A stretch of DNA of 64,000 nt, from assembly GCF_003432115.1 (NCBI RefSeq), contig NZ_QWDC01000002.1:930001-994000 (forward strand). The letters run 5' to 3'. This DNA is from Mucilaginibacter conchicola. GTDB taxonomy: Bacteria > Bacteroidota > Bacteroidia > Sphingobacteriales > Sphingobacteriaceae. Positions 24,552-32,513 of this stretch are shown piece after piece. The notes beneath the pieces are model-generated. The model was given only the letters and a program-made list of their open reading frames with translations, did no database searches and was not told where the DNA came from. The position numbers were made by a program, and so were the translations under genes. How positions within the stretch are numbered: position 1 is the stretch's first letter; every line of letters begins with the position of its first letter.

Positions 24552-24581
24552 CAAATATAGCTTTTGATTTTTTAAATGCAA
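24552..24581 (-). promoter_or_regulatory. Promoter of the TPP-riboswitch operon
   Basis: On the minus strand TTG is followed after exactly 19 bases by TATATTTG, a full match to the Bacteroidetes -33/-7 promoter pattern. The expected start is a few bases before the first aptamer block. Confidence 0.8.
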
Positions 24582-24649
24582 GCGAATGCCTGTCGAAGCG
24601 CATTATCAACGTTTCTGCAAACTGCGAACCGGCTACTGCCGACTGAAAA

Positions 24650-25672
24650 TCACGGGAACTTGTACAGCACACCCAGCGATAAGCCTTCGGTGCCCTGGAT
24701 ATCATTGATACCTGTGTTTTTATCAAACAACAAGGTACCATTGATAGATACGTTGATGAGTCGGTTAACCTTAGCCGCTAATACTGCATCTAAACGGTGG
24801 CGGGTGTAACTCAATGGCTGGCCGTAAGGCACAAACATCTCATAACGGGTGTTAAGGTGCATGTTTTGTGCAATGTCTTTATCAAAAATGGCTACTGCCT
24901 GGAATGCGATATCGGTACGGACGTTTTTCCCTTTTTTAACACCGTAAGCTTCTAATTGGTCTTGCGCGTAAACCTTTTCGTCTAACACAAAAGTTTGACG
25001 GGCGGTACCGGTACCTAAACGCAGATCGAAGTATGATACAGGCTTATACTCAAAACCGATTGACTCAGTGAGGTAACCGGGAGCCATGAAGTTAGAGATC
25101 TGGGTAGGCGCAACCGCCGGGTTAGCATCATAATTGTAACCCTTATCAAATTGCGACTCGAAACTCAACGACCCGAAGAAGAACCAGTGTTTTGCCATCT
25201 GCGTAGCAAACTTGTTATCCCAAAAAATACGGTCGTTTGTTTTGCGCGATCCTAAGCCTTTGCTTTTTGATTTACCGTACTGCAGGTTCAGTTCAGATAT
25301 GTAACTGAACGGTGCTTTGTTATACTCGGTATGGTAAATAAAGTTTGATCCGATAGCGATAGATGATACACCACCCGCTGAGTAATTGTTGGTAAACGCG
25401 GCCTGGTTAAAATTTAACCCAAAGGTGATGGCTTTGCGCCAGTAGCTCACTTTATAATCCAACATGGTAACCGGTATTAGTTCCTGCCTTATCTCCAAAG
25501 GGGTTGGCGGTACCGGGATGGCATTCTTTTTTGTGTTGATGCGGTATTTGTTAAGTAGAGCGGTGTCTATCTTAACGGTATCTTTTTTTGCAACCGAGTC
25601 GGTAGTTTGGGCTGATGCCCCGATAGCAAAAGTGAATGACAGTAAAAAAAGCTTAATACCGGTTTTCAACAT
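24650..25672 (-). CDS. DUF3078 domain-containing outer-membrane protein
   Basis: A secreted protein of about 340 aa with signal peptide ending GASAQ; the ATG at 25672 is preferred over a TTG six codons upstream. After a Pro/Asp linker (about 25-60) a predicted beta-barrel starts with WRKAITFGLNFNQAAFTNNYSAGG, the hallmark opening of DUF3078 proteins, and strands continue to the aromatic end LGVLYKFP. Function is unknown; the family is confined to Bacteroidetes and is thought to be outer-membrane. It is a single gene upstream of the riboswitch operon on the same strand. Confidence 0.85.
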   Translation of the reverse strand: MLKTGIKLFLLSFTFAIGASAQTTDSVAKKDTVKIDTALLNKYRINTKKNAIPVPPTPLEIRQELIPVTMLDYKVSYWRKAITFGLNFNQAAFTNNYSAGGVSSIAIGSNFIYHTEYNKAPFSYISELNLQYGKSKSKGLGSRKTNDRIFWDNKFATQMAKHWFFFGSLSFESQFDKGYNYDANPAVAPTQISNFMAPGYLTESIGFEYKPVSYFDLRLGTGTARQTFVLDEKVYAQDQLEAYGVKKGKNVRTDIAFQAVAIFDKDIAQNMHLNTRYEMFVPYGQPLSYTRHRLDAVLAAKVNRLINVSINGTLLFDKNTGINDIQGTEGLSLGVLYKFP

Positions 25673-25759
25673 GCCACAAATAAAAAGCAAAAATCTCTTA
25701 TTTCATTGCATTAATTAAAAATACCTTAGAAATGTGCAGAATTTGCGTGCGTTAAAGAA

Positions 25760-26506
25760 TCAGTTTACATCCAATTTTATCTCGGGCAGGGGAGCAACCT
25801 CGTATGATCGCGGCCTGCGCAGGTAGCGCTTAAGGTTGGTGCGGATGTAAGAGATAAACTCATAGTCGCCGGCAGTGGTTACCAGGTAATAACCGGGGCG
25901 GTATTTCTGCATAAAATCGGTAAGCTTTGGCTCTTCCAGGTGGGTAATGCCCTGTACAAATGCTTTGTTAAACCGGTAGTCTATCACCTTTTGCTTATAC
26001 TCGGCATCAATTATCCCTCTCAGTTTCTCGGCATTGCGGCCACTTTTGCTGAAGGCATTATATAAAGCATCAATACTTAAACCAACCCCGCCGCTGCCCA
26101 AACTTAACAGATCGGCATTAGCCGTGGAGCCGTATATTTTACTGTATTCCTGCTTGGTTTTCTCCAGTTGCTTCTCAGGCGTTGTGTTCTTTCCTTTTAC
26201 GGTAACTTCCATCAGCTGTATGGCTACAGGCTTAAGGTAAACCGCCATTGATTCGTAATTGTTAACAGTAATGGTATCGCCAAAATGCTCGGTTTGTACA
26301 AACGCGAGCCTATCGCCGGGTTTGGCCTGTATCTCAAACTCGCCCTTAAAAGTATTGTAAACAGATTTGCCCGATGTGAGGTTGGTAACACTTACCCTTG
26401 CTATACGGGCATTGCTGTTTTTATCAAATACTATCCCGCTTACCGTGCTTTGCGCAAAGCCGGTAAAGCATAGCATTAAAAAAACAGAGGTAAGCCATAA
26501 CTTCAT
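25760..26506 (-). CDS. Carboxypeptidase-like regulatory domain protein, secreted
   Basis: A protein of about 248 aa from the ATG at 26506 (MKLWLTSVF), which gives a signal peptide ending GFAQ; the frame extends further up without support. Residues about 20-95 form a carboxypeptidase D regulatory-like domain (VSGIVFDKNSNARIARVSVT, then FEIQAKPGDRLAF), the same domain that fronts TonB receptors. The remainder is helical with a GSGGVGLSIDALYNAFSKSG segment. It is not a receptor because no plug or barrel follows. Its role is unknown; a periplasmic binding or scaffold function is plausible. Confidence 0.8.
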   Translation of the reverse strand: MKLWLTSVFLMLCFTGFAQSTVSGIVFDKNSNARIARVSVTNLTSGKSVYNTFKGEFEIQAKPGDRLAFVQTEHFGDTITVNNYESMAVYLKPVAIQLMEVTVKGKNTTPEKQLEKTKQEYSKIYGSTANADLLSLGSGGVGLSIDALYNAFSKSGRNAEKLRGIIDAEYKQKVIDYRFNKAFVQGITHLEEPKLTDFMQKYRPGYYLVTTAGDYEFISYIRTNLKRYLRRPRSYEVAPLPEIKLDVN

Positions 26507-26568
26507 TTGGGATCTTAAAGTTACAGTTTTGCTGCGCGATGAATTATTCTTTAACAATCTTTAACACA

Positions 26569-27399
26569 CTATTTCACTACAACCAGTTTCTGGCCAATTT
26601 TTATGCCGGCATCAGGCAGTCTGTTCAGTTCCCTAAGGTCGTCAACAGTGATACCAAAACGTTTGGATATGTTGTATAGTGTGTCGCCCTGTTTAACGGT
26701 GTAAATTTTATCGTCGGGCGGGGTTTTGGTAATGCTGTCTTGCTGTGGCGTATTCGCGTTATCGCTTATTTCGGCCAGTACGCGGTCTTCACGTTTTATT
26801 TTGGCTACCTCTCCCTCAGCACGATCATACTGATCAAGCTGGTATTTAGTGATGATATTGAGCAGCAATTGCGGATATTTTGGGTTGGTGGCGTAACCAC
26901 AAGCTTTTAAACCGTAAGCCCAGCCTTTATAGTCGTTTTTATTCAGCTCAAAAAGGCGGGCGTAATTTTTCTTCTTTAAAAAGGTAGAGTGATCGCGGAA
27001 TGATTCTTCAGGATTTGAGTAAACACGAAAACAATCGTTCTCGTTATCATCGTTCTTATAGTAGCTTTCGCCTGTCCAGCCGCTGCCGCATTTTATACCG
27101 AAGTGGTTATTGGCAAACTTCGCCAGGTCACTGTTGCCGGCGCCGCTCTCAAACAAACCTTGTGCAAGCGTAATACTTGCCGGTATGCCGTAGGCATTCA
27201 TCTCCTCAATGGCTATGCCTTTAAACTGCTCAATATACTCAAGCGATGTGAGATCTTTATGCGCGGCAATACTTGCGCGGTTGCGCTTTTGAATGGCTTG
27301 ATTGTTTTTACGGGCTTTGCTGCTGCTTATGGTGCCTTTTTTGGCAGAACATGATGTAAAACAGAAAGCAGCAATTAACAGGATAAGAAGTCTACGCAT
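26569..27399 (-). CDS. Glucosaminidase lipoprotein with LysM domain
   Basis: A peptidoglycan hydrolase of 276 aa. The lipobox FTSC (Cys17) marks a lipoprotein. The glucosaminidase (FlgJ/LytD-type) domain covers about 50-200: AYGIPASITLAQGLFESGAGNS contains the likely catalytic Glu, and NHFGIKCGSGW and GWAYGLKACGYATNP follow. A linker then leads to one C-terminal LysM domain (about 232-275, YTVKQGDTLYNISKRFG) that binds peptidoglycan. The next gene upstream on the same strand encodes a paralogue without LysM, so the pair is likely an old tandem duplication. The gene ends 12 bases before the regulatory-domain protein gene region. Confidence 0.92.
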   Translation of the reverse strand: MRRLLILLIAAFCFTSCSAKKGTISSSKARKNNQAIQKRNRASIAAHKDLTSLEYIEQFKGIAIEEMNAYGIPASITLAQGLFESGAGNSDLAKFANNHFGIKCGSGWTGESYYKNDDNENDCFRVYSNPEESFRDHSTFLKKKNYARLFELNKNDYKGWAYGLKACGYATNPKYPQLLLNIITKYQLDQYDRAEGEVAKIKREDRVLAEISDNANTPQQDSITKTPPDDKIYTVKQGDTLYNISKRFGITVDDLRELNRLPDAGIKIGQKLVVVK

Positions 27400-27447
27400 G
27401 AGTTTGCTTATAGCTGAGCCAAACTTAAGGTTTTAAATCGCAAAAAA

Positions 27448-28005
27448 TTAATTGCTTGCTAATTCGGGTTTTTTAGTAGCTGTCGAGTCCGGGTTTGGAT
27501 CATCATCATAATCATCAAGGCTGTATCTTTTGATGATGTTTACCACTTGCGATGCCCAGGTACGGCTACTGCAGTAACCACTGCGCTGAATGCCCTTAGC
27601 CCAGCCCTTGTAATCGTACTGCGTAAACTTATCAGCCAGGTGGCTAAACTGTTTACGCTCAGTCATGATGCGGGCGAAATCTTTAAAAGAATCCATCACG
27701 CTGTCGTATTTTTTATATGATGTACGTACCTTTTTGTTGCCTTTATAGTACACGGCACCACCGCCGCCTTTTACACCAAACTGGTTATTCAAATTTTTGG
27801 CAATTGCGCTTTTTCCGCTTGCACTCTCGTGCATGGCCACTCCAAGAATGATGCTTGCCGGTACGCCGGTCTCATGCATAATACGAATGGCATTATCTTT
27901 GAACTTATCAATATAAGATTGTGGAGCACTTTGAGCTGAAGCAGCTGATGTTGATGCAATTAATGCTGAAACTGAAAGAAGAGCAATAGTTAAGAGTTTC
28001 TTCAT
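27448..28005 (-). CDS. Secreted glucosaminidase, paralogue of the neighbouring gene
   Basis: An exported peptidoglycan hydrolase of 185 aa with a signal peptide ending ASAQ. It contains only the glucosaminidase domain (about 28-165): TGVPASIILGVAMHESASGKS with the candidate catalytic Glu, NQFGVKGGGG, and YKGWAKGIQRSGYCSSRTWAS. It shares order and motifs with the lipoprotein at 26569-27399 but lacks the lipobox and LysM domain. Its stop is 49 bases from that gene, so the two probably share a transcript. The flagellar function of FlgJ is not relevant, as nothing flagellar is seen. Confidence 0.9.
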   Translation of the reverse strand: MKKLLTIALLSVSALIASTSAASAQSAPQSYIDKFKDNAIRIMHETGVPASIILGVAMHESASGKSAIAKNLNNQFGVKGGGGAVYYKGNKKVRTSYKKYDSVMDSFKDFARIMTERKQFSHLADKFTQYDYKGWAKGIQRSGYCSSRTWASQVVNIIKRYSLDDYDDDPNPDSTATKKPELASN

Positions 28006-28008
28006 AAT

Positions 28009-28650
28009 TTACTTTTTTCTGATGAGCAATAGTCCATCGCGCACTGGTAGAATTAATTTTTCAACCTGTGTGTTAACAGCTATCTGTTCATTTAGTTTGC
28101 GAAAGCTCTCGGTATCGGCGTCCTTTTGGGTTTCGTCGTACACCTTTCCTTTCCACAAAACGTTATCAATTATTATTAACCCTCCGGGTCTTAACTTATC
28201 AAGTACTAACTCAAAGTACTTAAAATTATTTCGTTTATCCGCATCGATAAACACAATATCAAAGTTATTTTCTTGAAAATCAGCCAATACGGCCTCTGCA
28301 GGGCCAATATGCAGCTTGATTTTTTTATCCACATTTGTTTGTTCAAAGTGTGAATTGAGCATTTCCTCGTACTCGGCATTCACCTCAATGGTATGCAAAA
28401 TGCCACCCTCAACCAATCCTTCGGCTAAACAAATAGCCGAGTAACCGGTAAAGGTCCCTATTTCTAAAATAAGCTTAGGCTGCATCATTTTGCTGAGCAT
28501 GCTCAGCACCCGGCCCTGATAATGACCTGACAGCATATTAGCTTTCAGCATCTTCAGATGAGTATCCCGATTTATCTTTTGCAACCCCACCGGCTCGGGG
28601 TCGCAATGGTTATCAAGGTAGCCTTGCAAGGCCGCGTCAAGAATTTCCAT
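28009..28650 (-). CDS. Class I SAM-dependent O-methyltransferase
   Basis: A soluble enzyme of 213 aa of the caffeoyl-CoA/catechol O-methyltransferase family. The SAM motif is ILEIGTFTGYSAICLA, followed by the acidic IEVNAEY strand and the metal-binding VFIDADKRNNFKYFE and IIDNVLWKGKV segments. The metal Asp-Asp-Asn set used for divalent-ion-dependent methyl transfer to a catechol-like hydroxyl is present. The natural acceptor is unknown. It stops 3 bases from the glucosaminidase start, so it probably leads that transcript. Confidence 0.93.
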   Translation of the reverse strand: MEILDAALQGYLDNHCDPEPVGLQKINRDTHLKMLKANMLSGHYQGRVLSMLSKMMQPKLILEIGTFTGYSAICLAEGLVEGGILHTIEVNAEYEEMLNSHFEQTNVDKKIKLHIGPAEAVLADFQENNFDIVFIDADKRNNFKYFELVLDKLRPGGLIIIDNVLWKGKVYDETQKDADTESFRKLNEQIAVNTQVEKLILPVRDGLLLIRKK

Positions 28651-28734
28651 GGCGGCAAAGGTAAGAATTTTATTTTTAATGGGATTTTACGATGGATAAA
28701 GTGTTGTTTTACAATATTATATAGGTATTTAGAT

Positions 28735-28819
28735 GGGCGTTCCCCTTCGGGTCGGGCTATACACTCATACGCGCACGGGCATTAGGCGCATGGCCGGTAT
28801 CCGTTGCTATCCCTAACGC
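28735..28819. repeat. GGGCGTT...AACGC intergenic repeat
   Basis: Begins GGGCGTTCCCCTTCGGGTCGG and ends CTATCCCTAACGC, so the outer ends are roughly inverted. The centre is CG-rich and unlike the genes around. This element type is common between genes in related Bacteroidetes, from memory. It is followed by a further GC-rich stretch to 28876 with no gene. Confidence 0.55.
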
Positions 28820-28876
28820 GTGGCGGCTGTTATAACAGCACACGCGGCACGCGTGCGCCAGCGAAAAATATAAAAC

Positions 28877-28962
28877 CGCGTCATTGCGAGGTACGAAGCA
28901 ATCTCTTTAGGACAAGCGGCTCTGTACAGCTCGGAGATTGCTTCGTACCTCGCAATGACGCG
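28877..28962. repeat. Palindromic intergenic repeat (CATTGCGAG family), copy 3
   Basis: Perfect 29-bp terminal inverted repeats starting CGCGTCATTGCGAGGTACG enclose a 28-base loop. The outer ends match copies 1 and 2, the inner arms differ. Confidence 0.85.
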
Positions 28963-28975
28963 CGGGTGAAGGAAA

Positions 28976-30322
28976 TCAGCGGTCTATGAAGTTAAGTACC
29001 GTCTCATTAAACACCTTCGGTATCTCTACAGGTGCGTAGTGCGTTGCACCTTTAAATATCACAAGTTTTGCCTTGGGGATGGCATCCGCAATGGCGCGGG
29101 TGTGTTTCTCCAGTATCAGATCGTCCTGGCCGGCCAGTACCAATACCGGCGATTTAATTTTGCGGACATCATCAAACGTCAGGTGCGGTTCTTCTAACAG
29201 CATGGTAAAAAGGCGGGCCTGCATTTTTGCTTTGGGCTGGTTAGAGAGTTTGTAGGTTGCCAATTGTGCCTTTACCTGTTCAAGCACTTTATCGGGCAGG
29301 GCCTCATTGGTAGGGAACAGGTTGGCACCCATTACAGCCAGCTTATTTACATACGAAGGATATTTTATGGCCATTATCAACCCCGTATTACCGCCATCGC
29401 TCCAGCCAAGGATGTTTGTCTTTTTGATGTGGAGCGAATCAAGCAGTTGTTTCATATCATCGGCAAACAGGTCGTAGCTGAGCGGGCCGGTGGTTTCATC
29501 GGTGCTTTTGCCCTGGCCGCGGGTATCTACCGCAATCACCTTATATTTTCTAGCCAGGTCTTTTATCTGAAAATTAAAGGCATAAATTTCCTGGCTGTTG
29601 CCATGCAGCAAAAGCAGCGGCTCGCCTTTTCCGTAGGTCTCATAATAAAGCGTGGCATCTTTCAATTTTACCGTGCCCGATGCTGCTTTGTTATACCCGT
29701 AAGCAATGGCGTTGGGGTCATAGTCGGGTTTGGTTTTAGCTTTAGAGATATCATCACCATCTATCAAGATCTGTGCATCATCAACCCAAAGTTTGCCAGC
29801 ACCTTTTAATATGGCCGCCACCGAAATGTTTTGCGCGTACTGTGGGATGTTGAATTTAAGAGAATACTGTTTCCAGTCGCCGGTGCCATTTATCTTCTGG
29901 CCCTGCATTGAGCGGAAGTCTAACACATTCCCTCTAATATCATCAGCGCGTATCAGCAGGCCCATAAAATCTTCAACTCCTTCAAACTTTAGCCATGCTT
30001 TAAACTCTAATTGTTTGCCCGCATACTTTGCCGGGATAACCTGCTTTATGCTCATAAAAGAGCGGGCATCCGTAGATTTGGTTTGCTCTATTAATAAGGA
30101 GTATTTACCCCCATGCTTCTCTTTTGTGTCGGTGTCGTATTTATAATCGTCTTTATATATTGTTTCGTGGAAGAATATCTCCCAGTTATCGGGCAACGAC
30201 CTGCCGGCAGATACTCTTTCAAAATCAAGATTATAACCGGCATCCGGCGTAGCCGTATTGGTTTGCGCAAATAGTTGTGCCGATAATAATAGGGAAGCTG
30301 TTAAGGTGATAAGGCTTTTCAT
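28976..30322 (-). CDS. Alpha/beta hydrolase with N-terminal beta-sandwich domain
   Basis: A secreted hydrolase of 448 aa; the signal peptide ends LFAQ. Residues about 25-185 form a jelly-roll-like domain (AYNLDF-type opening, LEFKAWLKFEGV, KLWVDDAQILIDG) similar to carbohydrate-binding-like modules. The alpha/beta hydrolase domain covers about 205-448: LLLLHGNSQEIYAF oxyanion strand, GWSDGG nucleophile elbow, LAGQDDLIL with the acid, and GATHYAP with the catalytic His. Substrate is unknown. It is a single gene between repeat DNA and a small membrane protein gene. Confidence 0.9.
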   Translation of the reverse strand: MKSLITLTASLLLSAQLFAQTNTATPDAGYNLDFERVSAGRSLPDNWEIFFHETIYKDDYKYDTDTKEKHGGKYSLLIEQTKSTDARSFMSIKQVIPAKYAGKQLEFKAWLKFEGVEDFMGLLIRADDIRGNVLDFRSMQGQKINGTGDWKQYSLKFNIPQYAQNISVAAILKGAGKLWVDDAQILIDGDDISKAKTKPDYDPNAIAYGYNKAASGTVKLKDATLYYETYGKGEPLLLLHGNSQEIYAFNFQIKDLARKYKVIAVDTRGQGKSTDETTGPLSYDLFADDMKQLLDSLHIKKTNILGWSDGGNTGLIMAIKYPSYVNKLAVMGANLFPTNEALPDKVLEQVKAQLATYKLSNQPKAKMQARLFTMLLEEPHLTFDDVRKIKSPVLVLAGQDDLILEKHTRAIADAIPKAKLVIFKGATHYAPVEIPKVFNETVLNFIDR

Positions 30323-30404
30323 GGGTATAAATAGTATTTTACCAAAACTATTTATTTAGCCTTTGCATTCACAAGTACGTTAACAAATTTTAACAGATGC
30401 TTTG

Positions 30405-30809
30405 CTATTTGCGGGCAGCTAAAGTATCGGGGTATATCCTGTTACATTCAAAAGGGATACTCACAACTTCTCCTTTTCTTTTAATGGTTATGGTGTATTC
30501 GCCTTTGTTTTTGATAATGGTATCGCCTTTACGAAACTTATCGAAGTTTTTAGAGATCCACTTGCTACCATCTTTAACATCTGTTGATTGGTGTGTATAA
30601 AGATCCGTCCCAAAAAAATAGGCAAAAATGTGGTCGTCGCTCTTATGGGATAATATCAAATGGCATTCGTAATCGTCTCTAAATCCTTTTGCATAATCAT
30701 CACAAGAAAACTTTGGCTCCCTGCTAATAAAATACAATGCGATAAACACTATTGGCGCAACGGCCAATGCCCTTATCTGTGCCTCATATCGTTCATAAAA
30801 CTCTTTCAA
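30405..30809 (-). CDS. Hypothetical membrane-anchored protein, 134 aa
   Basis: The N-terminus is a short cytoplasmic tail (KEFYERYEAQIRA), then one transmembrane segment (about 15-30, LAVAPIVFIALYFI), then an external domain with two cysteines (SCDDYAKGFRDDYEC). The domain is a small beta-type fold with KGDTIIKNKGEYTITIKRKGEV. I do not recognise a family. It starts 1 base after the ruvX stop (30811) on the same strand, so it is co-transcribed, but a functional link to RuvX is unlikely. Confidence 0.7.
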   Translation of the reverse strand: MKEFYERYEAQIRALAVAPIVFIALYFISREPKFSCDDYAKGFRDDYECHLILSHKSDDHIFAYFFGTDLYTHQSTDVKDGSKWISKNFDKFRKGDTIIKNKGEYTITIKRKGEVVSIPFECNRIYPDTLAARK

Positions 30810-30810
30810 C

Positions 30811-31221
30811 TTAAAAACCTTTACTCATCCAGCTTTGCAGCAATATCACTGCCGATACCGTATCTACCAGCTCTTTACTCTGCCTTGCTTTTTTGCCCAT
30901 TCCACTTTGGGCAATGGCTGCCGATGCCATTTTTGAAGTAAAGCGTTCATCCAGCATTTCAATGGGAACCTCGGGGAAGGTCTTCTTCAGCAAATTCACA
31001 AAACCCCTTACATGTATGGCCGATTGTGATGGCGTATTATCCATCTGCTTGGGTTCGCCCACTATAAATCGCTCCACCTGTTCGGTTTGCAGGTATTTCT
31101 TCAGGTAATCAATAATATGCATAGGGTGTATGGTATCCAATCCCGTTGCTATGATCTGCATAGGGTCGGTAACGGCAATGCCGATACGCTTTGTACCGTA
31201 GTCGAAAGCCATGATCCTCAT
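30811..31221 (-). CDS. ruvX: Pre-16S rRNA nuclease / Holliday junction resolvase-like RuvX (YqgF)
   Basis: A soluble RNase H-fold nuclease of 136 aa, the usual size. The first Asp is in MAFDYGTKRIGIAVTD, the acidic strand includes FIVGEPKQMD, and the final part DERFTSKMASAA and VDTVSAVILLQ holds the remaining carboxylates. YqgF matures the 5' end of 16S rRNA; the older name reflects similarity to resolvases. It is divergent from holB across a gap containing a large inverted repeat. Confidence 0.95.
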   Translation of the reverse strand: MRIMAFDYGTKRIGIAVTDPMQIIATGLDTIHPMHIIDYLKKYLQTEQVERFIVGEPKQMDNTPSQSAIHVRGFVNLLKKTFPEVPIEMLDERFTSKMASAAIAQSGMGKKARQSKELVDTVSAVILLQSWMSKGF

Positions 31222-31229
31222 AGCTTCGC

Positions 31230-31346
31230 AGATTTTAGATGTGAGATATGAGATATGAGATAAACTACCATTTCAATTGAATCTTTGCGCCAAAGATACG
31301 GTAAACGCCCCGCGGTCTCAAATCTCATATCTCACATCTAAAATCT
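31230..31346. repeat. Perfect 25-bp inverted repeat pair in the ruvX-holB gap
   Basis: AGATTTTAGATGTGAGATAT and five more bases at 31230-31254 are exactly complementary to 31322-31346, with 67 bases between. The arms are AT-rich and made of GATATGAGA-type words. The element fills almost the whole divergent promoter region, so it may be a MITE-like insertion or a cruciform regulatory structure. Confidence 0.8.
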
Positions 31347-31365
31347 ATTCGTTACCTTGCACCAA

Positions 31366-32511
31366 ATGCAGTTTAAAGAGATCATAGGGCAGCAAGAGGT
31401 AAAGCAAAGGTTGATCAATTCGGTAGCCGAGAACAGGGTGAGTCATGCCCAGTTGTTTTTGGGGCCCGAGGGGTCGGGTTCTTTGGCTTTGGCAGTGGCC
31501 TATGCACAGTATCTATCGTGCGAGGATAAACAGCCCGATGATTCTTGCGGGGTTTGTTCATCGTGCCGCAAATACCAGAAACTGATGCATCCCGATCTGC
31601 ATTTTTCATACCCTTTCTTCGCGAAGCATAAGGATGATAACGCACTTACTTTTATTGAACAATGGCGCGAAGCTTTTACGGCTAACCCATACCTAAGCCT
31701 CGACTTGTGGCGCGGATATCTGGACGCCGAGAACAAGCAAGCTAACATCAATATTGCCGAGTGCCACCAGATCATCAAGAAACTCAGCTTTAAACCATTT
31801 GAATCGGTTTACAAGATCCTGATCCTTTGGTTGCCCGAGTATCTGGATAAAGAGGGTAATGCTTTACTTAAAGTAATTGAAGAGCCTCAGCCGAATACAT
31901 TATTCTTATTGGTGGCGCAAAATCAGGATCAGATACTGAACACCATCCTGTCGCGTACGCAACTGGTTAAAATTCCTTGTTTAAATTATGAGGATATCAA
32001 AACCGAGATGCTTACCCGCCATCATCAAACAGAAACAGCAGCTTCAGAAATAGCCTACCTCGCCAATGGCAACATGACCGAAGCCTTGGGCATGCTGCAA
32101 CAAGATACCAAAAGCTATCACGAACTTTTTGTGCAGTGGCTGCGCCTGTGTGTAAGCAACAAAGGCCTCGAGGTGCTGAGCTTTGTAGACCAGGCCGCCA
32201 AGATGGGGCGTGAGAACCAAAAGAATTTTATCAGATACGGAATAAGTTTCCTTCGGGAATGCTGCCTTTTACGTGCAGGTGCGGAGCGAATTGTGAAACT
32301 GCCCGAGCATGAAATGGAAATGGCCAAAAAAATGTCGGGCGTTATCAGTTTGGGTATGGCTCAGGCGGTGATCAGCGAGCTTGAAACGGCGCATTACCAT
32401 ATAGAAAGGAATGCAAACCCTAAAATCTTGTTTTTAGACGTATCTTTACAGATTATAAAAATATTACATTTGAAAATTGTCCCCGAGGGGAATCACTATA
32501 TACCGAACTAA
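31366..32511 (+). CDS. holB: DNA polymerase III subunit delta'
   Basis: The clamp-loader subunit that opens the sliding clamp with delta and tau/gamma. From the ATG at 31366 (MQFKEIIGQQEVKQRL) it has about 381 aa; a TTG three codons earlier is less likely. The P-loop is degenerate (GPEGSGSLALA, no Lys), as expected for delta', which does not bind ATP. A four-Cys zinc module lies at about residues 52-67 (SCEDK...CGVCSSC), followed by HPDLH and the IEEPQPNTLFLLVA sensor region. The C-terminal collar domain follows. It is 2 bases from the PSP1 gene and probably in one operon with it and gldH. Confidence 0.93.
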   Translation: MQFKEIIGQQEVKQRLINSVAENRVSHAQLFLGPEGSGSLALAVAYAQYLSCEDKQPDDSCGVCSSCRKYQKLMHPDLHFSYPFFAKHKDDNALTFIEQWREAFTANPYLSLDLWRGYLDAENKQANINIAECHQIIKKLSFKPFESVYKILILWLPEYLDKEGNALLKVIEEPQPNTLFLLVAQNQDQILNTILSRTQLVKIPCLNYEDIKTEMLTRHHQTETAASEIAYLANGNMTEALGMLQQDTKSYHELFVQWLRLCVSNKGLEVLSFVDQAAKMGRENQKNFIRYGISFLRECCLLRAGAERIVKLPEHEMEMAKKMSGVISLGMAQAVISELETAHYHIERNANPKILFLDVSLQIIKILHLKIVPEGNHYIPN

Positions 32512-32513
32512 TT

